A stretch of DNA of 37,372 nucleotides from Gemmatimonadota bacterium. Lineage in GTDB: Bacteria > Gemmatimonadota > Gemmatimonadetes > Gemmatimonadales > Gemmatimonadaceae. The DNA lies in NCBI GenBank assembly GCA_025358315.1, contig JANYKA010000037.1, positions 1-37,372 on the forward strand, read 5' to 3'. The notes under the pieces were generated by a model. The model was not told the DNA's origin and did not search any database. It was given only the letters and a program-made list of their open reading frames with translations. This document shows positions 32,258-37,372 of the stretch, in pieces. Both the position numbers and the translations under genes were made by a program. Each line of letters opens with the position of its first letter. Positions within the stretch are counted from its first letter, which is position 1.

Positions 32258-34537
32258 ATGGCCACGCAAAACCCTAAAATCGATTTAGACTACCGCCCCT
32301 CATACCTCGCCGCCGCTGTGGCGGCCGGGCTGGTGTTCGCACTGTATGTCCTCACCCTATCGCCCGACACGGCGATGTGGGACACTAGCGAGTACATCGC
32401 CGCAGCTTATACGCTCGGAATTCCGCATCCACCAGGCAATCCGTTCTTCGTGTTGCTGGGGCGCGTGTTCACGTTGCTTCCCGTGGCTCCGACGATCGCC
32501 ATGCGCGTGAACTTGCTGGCCGCGCTGTCGAGCGCTGTCGCTGCTGGCATGTGGTTCCTGATTACTGAGCGTGTGCTCGTAAGCTGGCTGGCGCAGCGCT
32601 GGCAGCGCATTGCCGGAGGATCGCTCGCGGTGCTCATCGGCGCGACGGCATTCACGGTATGGTCGCAGTCGGTCGTCAACGAAAAGGTGTACACCGTTTC
32701 GCTTGCCGGAATGGCGATCGTGGCGTGGATTACCGTCCGATGGTGTGACGAGCCGGATGGGCGCAAGGCCGATCGCGCACTGGTGCTCATCGCATATCTC
32801 CTCGGGCTGGGGTACGCAGTGCATATGGCCGGATTACTTGCCGCGCCGGCGGTGGGCCTCGCCGTACTTATTCGCCGCCCAAAAACAATTTTGCGCTGGA
32901 AGTTGTTGCTGGCGTGTGGTGCCGCGATGGTATTTGGCGGATCGTCATTTCTCACACAGCCATTGCGCGCCGCGCACTTCCCTGCCGTGAACGAGGGCGA
33001 GCCCACGGCGTGCCGCACGGAACTGAACCTGAGGTGCACATTTTCACAGGGCACGTACACCGCATTCATGTACAACTTCAATCGCGGCCAGTACGGCAAG
33101 CCGGAGTTGAATGAACGGCAGGCGCCGGTCACCGCGCAAATCGGCATGTGGTGGTTGTATTTCAAGTGGCAATGGATCCGTGACGCCCATGGAGTCACTC
33201 CGGGACTGCAGGGTTCGCTGGCGTCGGTATTCCTCGTGCTCGGCCTCCTCGGCGGCTGGGTGCACTGGCGACGCGACCCCCGAAGTTTCGCATTCTTCGG
33301 GCCGTTGATGTTTACGGTCACGATGGTATTGATCATCTATCTGAATTTCAAATACGGTGCGTCACAGGCGCCGGAGCTTGGCGACACCGTCGCACGCGAA
33401 GTGCGCGATCGGGACTACTTCTATTTATGGAGTTTCTCAGCATGGAGCGTGTGGGCCGCGCTTGGGCTGATGTATGTATGGGAATCCATCGCCGCCGTGA
33501 TCGCCCGCGAAAAGCAGCGGCTGGGTTCAGATCTCATTGAACTCCCCACGACGCGTGCCTGGGCGATCAGCTCACCAGTGTTGCTGCTGGCGTTCGTGCC
33601 GCTGTTCGCGAATTGGCAGGCGGCGTCTCGCCACGGTCAGACTGACACAGCCGACTTCGCGATCGACATGCTCAACTCGGTGGAGCCGTACGGTATTCTG
33701 GTTACCGTCGGCGACAACGATACGTTTCCGCTCTGGTACGCGCAGGAAGTACTCGGCGTGCGCAAAGATGTACTCGTCGCTAACACCTCCCTGCTCAATA
33801 CCGATTGGTACACGCGACAGATGCTCCGTCGGCCCGTATACGACTACGACGCAGCAAACGGCCCGGCAGTCTACCGCGGCAAGAAATGGGACAAGCCGGT
33901 CGGCAGGCCGTTCGACATGTCCATGGACGAGGCCGACGCCGTGCCACTTGGGCAGGAGCTTGCGCAACCGCAACTGTTCGTGAAGGATCACATCCGGGCG
34001 ATCGTGAAACCGCGGTTCTTGGCGCGCGCCGATATGTTCGTGTTGCAAATGATCAAAACCGGCCGACGTCCGATGTTCTTCAGCCGCACCTCGGGTGGTT
34101 ACGGACAGGAACTCGGGCTGGGCCCGTATTTGCTGACGAACGGACTCGCCCGCAAACTGCTTCCCGACTCGGTGAAAGTGGGCGGCGACACCGTCTATGT
34201 GCAAAATGAAGGATTCGTAGATGTGGGCCGGACTGACGCACTCGCGAAGGCGTTCCGGGCACCGGCCTCACTCATTCGCAAGAACGACTGGGTCGACAAA
34301 CCATCGGTCGGCATCCCGTATTTGTACGTCTCCACTTACTTCGTGTTATCCGACGCGAAATCCAAGCTGGGTGATTTGAAGGGCGCGGCCGACGCCTTGG
34401 GCAGCGCCCGGGCGGTTGCCAAGGCGACCCAGCTCGACAAGGAACTCGGGTTGGATTCGCCGCCACCTCCGCCGCCACCGATGGTATCGGGTGATTCGGT
34501 GCGCAAAACTCAAGTGCCGCTACAAAAACGCCCGTAG
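32258..34537 (+). CDS. DUF2723 multi-pass membrane protein
   Basis: A 759-residue protein. The N-terminal half contains about ten membrane helices and the DUF2723 hallmark SPDTAMWDTSEYIAAAY followed by LGIPHPPGNPFFVLLGRV (about 34-70), with the acidic D/E loop typical of GT-C glycosyltransferases. The C-terminal soluble part (after about 450) includes VTVGDNDTFPLWYAQEVLGV and RDYFYLWSF-type segments usual in the family, and ends in a Pro-rich stretch (SPPPPPPPMVSGD). A role in protein or envelope glycosylation is plausible but unproven. A strong terminator follows directly. Confidence 0.88.
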   Translation: MATQNPKIDLDYRPSYLAAAVAAGLVFALYVLTLSPDTAMWDTSEYIAAAYTLGIPHPPGNPFFVLLGRVFTLLPVAPTIAMRVNLLAALSSAVAAGMWFLITERVLVSWLAQRWQRIAGGSLAVLIGATAFTVWSQSVVNEKVYTVSLAGMAIVAWITVRWCDEPDGRKADRALVLIAYLLGLGYAVHMAGLLAAPAVGLAVLIRRPKTILRWKLLLACGAAMVFGGSSFLTQPLRAAHFPAVNEGEPTACRTELNLRCTFSQGTYTAFMYNFNRGQYGKPELNERQAPVTAQIGMWWLYFKWQWIRDAHGVTPGLQGSLASVFLVLGLLGGWVHWRRDPRSFAFFGPLMFTVTMVLIIYLNFKYGASQAPELGDTVAREVRDRDYFYLWSFSAWSVWAALGLMYVWESIAAVIAREKQRLGSDLIELPTTRAWAISSPVLLLAFVPLFANWQAASRHGQTDTADFAIDMLNSVEPYGILVTVGDNDTFPLWYAQEVLGVRKDVLVANTSLLNTDWYTRQMLRRPVYDYDAANGPAVYRGKKWDKPVGRPFDMSMDEADAVPLGQELAQPQLFVKDHIRAIVKPRFLARADMFVLQMIKTGRRPMFFSRTSGGYGQELGLGPYLLTNGLARKLLPDSVKVGGDTVYVQNEGFVDVGRTDALAKAFRAPASLIRKNDWVDKPSVGIPYLYVSTYFVLSDAKSKLGDLKGAADALGSARAVAKATQLDKELGLDSPPPPPPPMVSGDSVRKTQVPLQKRP

Positions 34538-34555
34538 TTGTCCAACCTGATGAAA

Positions 34556-34594
34556 CACAAAGCGCCGCGCTGACGATCAGCGCGGCGCTTTGTG
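34556..34594. terminator. bidirectional intrinsic terminator
   Basis: CACAAAGCGCCGCGCTGA (34556-34573) and TCAGCGCGGCGCTTTGTG (34577-34594) form a perfect 18-bp stem with a 3-nt loop CGA, placed between the convergent DUF2723 and Hpt genes. CTTTGTG on the plus strand and the same string on the minus strand supply modest T-rich tails either way. Confidence 0.9.
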
Positions 34595-34611
34595 CACTCG
34601 CTCGCGGGAGT

Positions 34612-34965
34612 CTACGCCGTACCCTTGGCCAAAGCATCCAACCATGGCTTCGCTGCCGCATACTCACGCTGAATGTCTTTCACACCGGCCTGGGCGGCCA
34701 CCGTGTCGTCAGCCCGGCCCGCCGTCTCCGTAATTGCGCAGGCGTCGCCAAGGGCATTCGCGCCCAGTTGACGGGCGCTGGATTTAAGCGAGTGCGCAAT
34801 GCCAGCTACTTCGCTGATTCGGCCATGCTCGGATTCTTCGATGAGCTTGGCCATCCGCTCCTCAACGAACTGAATAAATGTCTGCATCATCATCGCCAGC
34901 ATTTCGTCGCCACCAAGACTGCGAAGCATGTCGAGGGCCGGTTTCGCGTCTTCTGGGGGGTGCAT
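34612..34965 (-). CDS. Hpt-domain histidine phosphotransfer protein
   Basis: A 117-residue, mainly helical protein that is essentially one Hpt domain. The phospho-accepting His58 lies in AGIAHSLKSSARQLGANAL, the canonical Hpt motif. Preceding helices (EMLAMMMQTFIQFVEERMAKL) match the family bundle. Hpt proteins relay phosphoryl groups between receiver domains. GAGG lies 9 nt before the ATG at 34965. It is divergent, by 46 bp, from an ATPase gene that ends in a receiver domain, the obvious partner. No histidine kinase is present in the window. Confidence 0.9.
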   Translation of the reverse strand: MHPPEDAKPALDMLRSLGGDEMLAMMMQTFIQFVEERMAKLIEESEHGRISEVAGIAHSLKSSARQLGANALGDACAITETAGRADDTVAAQAGVKDIQREYAAAKPWLDALAKGTA

Positions 34966-35011
34966 TCAGGGAATCCTCAAGAGAACTTTGGGCGGAGACT
35001 CGCCACACAAA

Positions 35012-37132
35012 ATGTCCGGTACTAATTTACAATTTATGCCCGACGACCAACTCCGCGCTACCGGTGAACATTGGTGCGCACGACTCGCGCAACGGGCCGC
35101 ATGGCCCAATGCCAATAATCTGAAGATCCCGCAGGGTGTCGGTATTGCCGAAGCCTGGGCCGCCGTCGTAACCGGTTGCGGCATCACGGAAGATCAGCTC
35201 GCACAGGAGATTGCCAGGACCAACCGTCTCGGCACCGTCCGCTGGGAATTGGTCGAATCACAGACCACGAAACTCGTTCCCGAGCGTGTGGCCCGAAAGC
35301 ATAACATTTTCCCATTGCGCGAAGACTACCGGTCGATTTTTGTCGCGACGGCGGATCCGAACGATCTCAACGCCGAGCAAGCGGCCGGGTTTGCATCCGG
35401 GCGCAATGTGATATTCGAGATTGGCGCGCCCAGCGCGATTATTACGTCGATCGAAGCCGGCTACGCCCCGGCCAATGCCGCCGCTTCGCTCTTGAAGGCC
35501 GCTGGCTCCGATCTCGAAAATGCCGTGCGCGTCGCTGAGCGGAACGTACCGGAGTCTGTACGCGCCGAAGATGTGGCGGCGACCCCGGTCATCAGCCTCG
35601 CCAACCTGATACTACGTGACGGTGTGCAGGGACGCGCCAGCGACATTCACATCGAGCCGGGCCGTCAAAACGGTGTGGTCCGGTTCCGCGTTGACGGGGT
35701 GATGCGCGAATACTTGCAATTGCCGATGCCCGTATTCAACCGGGTGGTGTCGCGTATCAAAGTCATGGGCGGCCTCGACATCGCCGATCGGATGCGACCA
35801 CAAGACGGCCGAGCGCGTATTCACCTTCCGGAAGGCAAGACCGTTGACCTCCGTCTTTCGACGGTTCCAACGCGCGACAGCGAGAAAGCTGTTATCCGTA
35901 TTCTCGACACGGCGAGTACGAGAAAACTTGGTCAGGTCGGACTTCCGGCACAGGAACTCGCGCGCATTGCGGCGCTGATTGCCCACCGCGATGGCATCGT
36001 GTTGCTCACAGGTCCCACGGGGTCCGGTAAGACGACCACGCTGTATGGGGCCATTGTGGAGCTGGCCGACGGGCAGGTGAATATCGTTACGATCGAAGAT
36101 CCGGTCGAGTATGAAGTGGGCGGCATCACCCAGATTCAGGTCGAAACGAAGCGTGGCGTCACATTTGCAAGCACGCTGCGCGCCGTGTTGCGGCAAGATC
36201 CCGACATCGTATTTGTCGGCGAGATCCGCGATGCCGAAACAGCGCAGACGGCGGCCCAAGCAGCACTCACCGGCCACTTGGTGTTATCGACGCTGCACAC
36301 GAACGACGCTATCGGTGTGATCGCGCGTATGGCCGACCTCGGTCTCGATCGCGCAACAATCGCCTCATCGTTGCGTGGGGTGGTTGCCCAGCGACTCGTG
36401 CGTCGCGTGTGCGAGCAGTGCGCGGTGGCCGCGACCGAGCCACTGACCCCTGAAGAACTGCGACTCAGCACGCTCACCGGCACGCGCCCCACCAAGCGGA
36501 TTGTGGGGTGCGATAGGTGCGGCGGGTCGGGGTACTACGGACGCATGGCGATTGCCGAAGTGTTTGTCGTTTCGGCGACAATTGATGCAATGATCGCCAC
36601 CGACGAGCCGATCCCGGAAATTCTCAAGCGGGCCAAGTCCGAAGGGATGCGTCTGCTTTCTGAGGTTGTGCTGGATGCCGTGGCGTCCGGTGCCACGACG
36701 CTCGAGGAGGCCGAACGGGTGATCGGCTTTACCGATTTTGCACCAGTGACTGCCAAACCGGGTGTGCTGCTTGTGGACGACGACCCGGTCATCCGCGGCG
36801 TCGCCACGGCGATTCTGGAAAAAGAAGGCTTCGCCGTCACGCCGGCCGTGGACGGCGCTGCCGCGCTGTCGTTGGCGAATCAGCATCCGGCGGAACTGAT
36901 CATTCTCGATCTTGGCCTGCCGATTATTGACGGACGAGAGGTATTGAAGCGTCTTCGCGCCACGCCAGCCACGCAGCGTGTGCCGGTAATTATTCTCACG
37001 GGCAGCGAGGACGAAAGCCTCGAATCCGATCTGATGGATGAAGGCGCTGATGACTATTTGCGGAAACCGATCGATCCGGTCCGGTTCCTCGCGCGCGTGC
37101 GCGCCGTGCTGCGGCGCGCCGGACAGCGATGA
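35012..37132 (+). CDS. GspE/PilB-type motor ATPase fused to a receiver domain
   Basis: A 706-residue protein from the ATG at 35012 (35036 is also possible; neither has a clear Shine-Dalgarno). An N-terminal GspE/MshEN-like domain (to about 170) is followed by the ATPase: SDIHIEPGRQNGVVRFRVDG, Walker A GPTGSGKTTT (334-343), an Asp-box region around IVTIEDPVEYE, Walker B ILRQDPDIVFVGEIRD-type sequence and a His box (TGHLVLSTLHTNDA). The zinc cysteines Cys467, Cys470, Cys500 and Cys503 mark the PilB/GspE class rather than PilT. Residues 583-706 are a complete CheY-like receiver: acidic pocket DDD (589-591), phospho-acceptor Asp633, Thr663 and Lys685. The fusion suggests phosphorylation controls pilus or secretion motor activity. 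Confidence 0.92.
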   Translation: MSGTNLQFMPDDQLRATGEHWCARLAQRAAWPNANNLKIPQGVGIAEAWAAVVTGCGITEDQLAQEIARTNRLGTVRWELVESQTTKLVPERVARKHNIFPLREDYRSIFVATADPNDLNAEQAAGFASGRNVIFEIGAPSAIITSIEAGYAPANAAASLLKAAGSDLENAVRVAERNVPESVRAEDVAATPVISLANLILRDGVQGRASDIHIEPGRQNGVVRFRVDGVMREYLQLPMPVFNRVVSRIKVMGGLDIADRMRPQDGRARIHLPEGKTVDLRLSTVPTRDSEKAVIRILDTASTRKLGQVGLPAQELARIAALIAHRDGIVLLTGPTGSGKTTTLYGAIVELADGQVNIVTIEDPVEYEVGGITQIQVETKRGVTFASTLRAVLRQDPDIVFVGEIRDAETAQTAAQAALTGHLVLSTLHTNDAIGVIARMADLGLDRATIASSLRGVVAQRLVRRVCEQCAVAATEPLTPEELRLSTLTGTRPTKRIVGCDRCGGSGYYGRMAIAEVFVVSATIDAMIATDEPIPEILKRAKSEGMRLLSEVVLDAVASGATTLEEAERVIGFTDFAPVTAKPGVLLVDDDPVIRGVATAILEKEGFAVTPAVDGAAALSLANQHPAELIILDLGLPIIDGREVLKRLRATPATQRVPVIILTGSEDESLESDLMDEGADDYLRKPIDPVRFLARVRAVLRRAGQR

Positions 37133-37238
37133 CTGGTCGGGGCACCGCCGATTTCCTGCTATGGGGCCGAAAACTACGGCCATAATCACGCTGGAGCCGT
37201 TGCGTCCACGGCCCCGTCCGGCGACATTTCCACCTCTT

Positions 37239-37323
37239 GGAGAGCTGCGCCGAATGGTAAGGCAGCGGTCTTGAAAACCGCCGCGGTGAAAGCCGCTTAC
37301 AGGTTCGAGTCCTGTGCTCTCCG
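37239..37323 (+). tRNA. tRNA-Ser(UGA)
   Basis: 85 nt with discriminator G73. Acceptor GGAGAGC (37239-37245) pairs with GCTCTCC (37316-37322); the anticodon loop in CGGTC-TTGAAAA-CCG carries UGA; a long variable arm (CGCGGTGAAAGCCGC) marks the class II serine tRNA; T arm ACAGG-TTCGAGT-CCTGT. CCA is not encoded. The 106 bp upstream hold a CATAAT (37181-37186) and a weak bulged hairpin, but no clear promoter; the 49 bp after it show nothing I can name. Confidence 0.93.
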
Positions 37324-37372
37324 CTCCGCCGCCGCGCTCGCGTTACGCGTGTGACGGAGGCATGAAAAGCAC

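Noticed and set aside
32407-33336. Minus-strand open frame of 309 codons
   Set aside because: Antisense to the DUF2723 gene, which carries the diagnostic motif.
34985-34996. AACTTTGGGCGG before the motor ATPase resembles AACTTTGGCGG before valS
   Set aside because: Two short, gapped matches at different distances from the start codons are not enough to claim a shared promoter element.

Overview
The window reads as ordinary chromosome from a Gram-negative, GC-rich bacterium. The gene content (LPS heptose phosphatase GmhB, an outer-membrane barrel candidate, a GspE/PilB motor, DUF2723 and Minf_1886 proteins, SelA, a SbsA-type Ig-like lipoprotein) fits Gemmatimonadota best. That placement is inference from gene content, not a database result. 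All coordinates were counted by hand.

Layout. (1) 1-4170: a cut P1-family peptidase (minus), a lower-GC PIG-L deacetylase, a secreted SGNH esterase coupled to a MerA-like flavoprotein, and a small DUF5808 membrane protein. (2) 4259-5970: a hipBA toxin-antitoxin pair with an AT-rich promoter carrying repeated TGCTTA half-sites. (3) 6017-8368: a DUF2306 membrane protein and an outer-membrane barrel candidate, divergent from a TetR regulator. (4) 8505-8788: initiator and elongator tRNA-Met genes with a promoter and two terminators. (5) 8940-23787: a long, mostly overlapping minus-strand block: [52-aa membrane protein, thrS] [thiolase, CPBP protease, 3-hydroxyacyl-CoA dehydrogenase, acyl-CoA dehydrogenase] [leucine dehydrogenase, rpiB, glyA] [Minf_1886 protein, nnr, thiL, plsC, eno, ftsB-like]. 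Two related palindromic repeats lie in this block, one after glyA and one after ftsB. (6) 23861-32121: a plus-strand operon valS, Ig-like lipoprotein, selA, gmhB, purN, purH, whose first five genes each overlap the next by 4 nt, followed by a DUF2723 membrane protein that ends at a strong two-way terminator. (7) 34612-37132: an Hpt protein divergent from a GspE/PilB-type ATPase fused to a receiver domain. (8) tRNA-Ser(UGA) at the right edge.

How the genes relate. The leucine dehydrogenase, acyl-CoA dehydrogenase, 3-hydroxyacyl-CoA dehydrogenase and thiolase can be joined into a branched-chain amino acid or short-chain acyl-CoA degradation route; no enoyl-CoA hydratase is present here. The rest of the block is housekeeping: aminoacylation, one-carbon and pentose metabolism, NADHX repair, thiamine diphosphate, lysophosphatidate acylation, glycolysis, division.

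Most notable: (a) the two long palindromes at 8795-8936 and 14386-14532, each with four CGGAT-type units per arm spaced about one helical turn apart and mirrored about the centre; (b) the Hpt gene facing a secretion/pilus motor ATPase that carries its own receiver domain, which looks like a direct phosphorelay onto the motor. No intergenic gap exceeds 300 bp.
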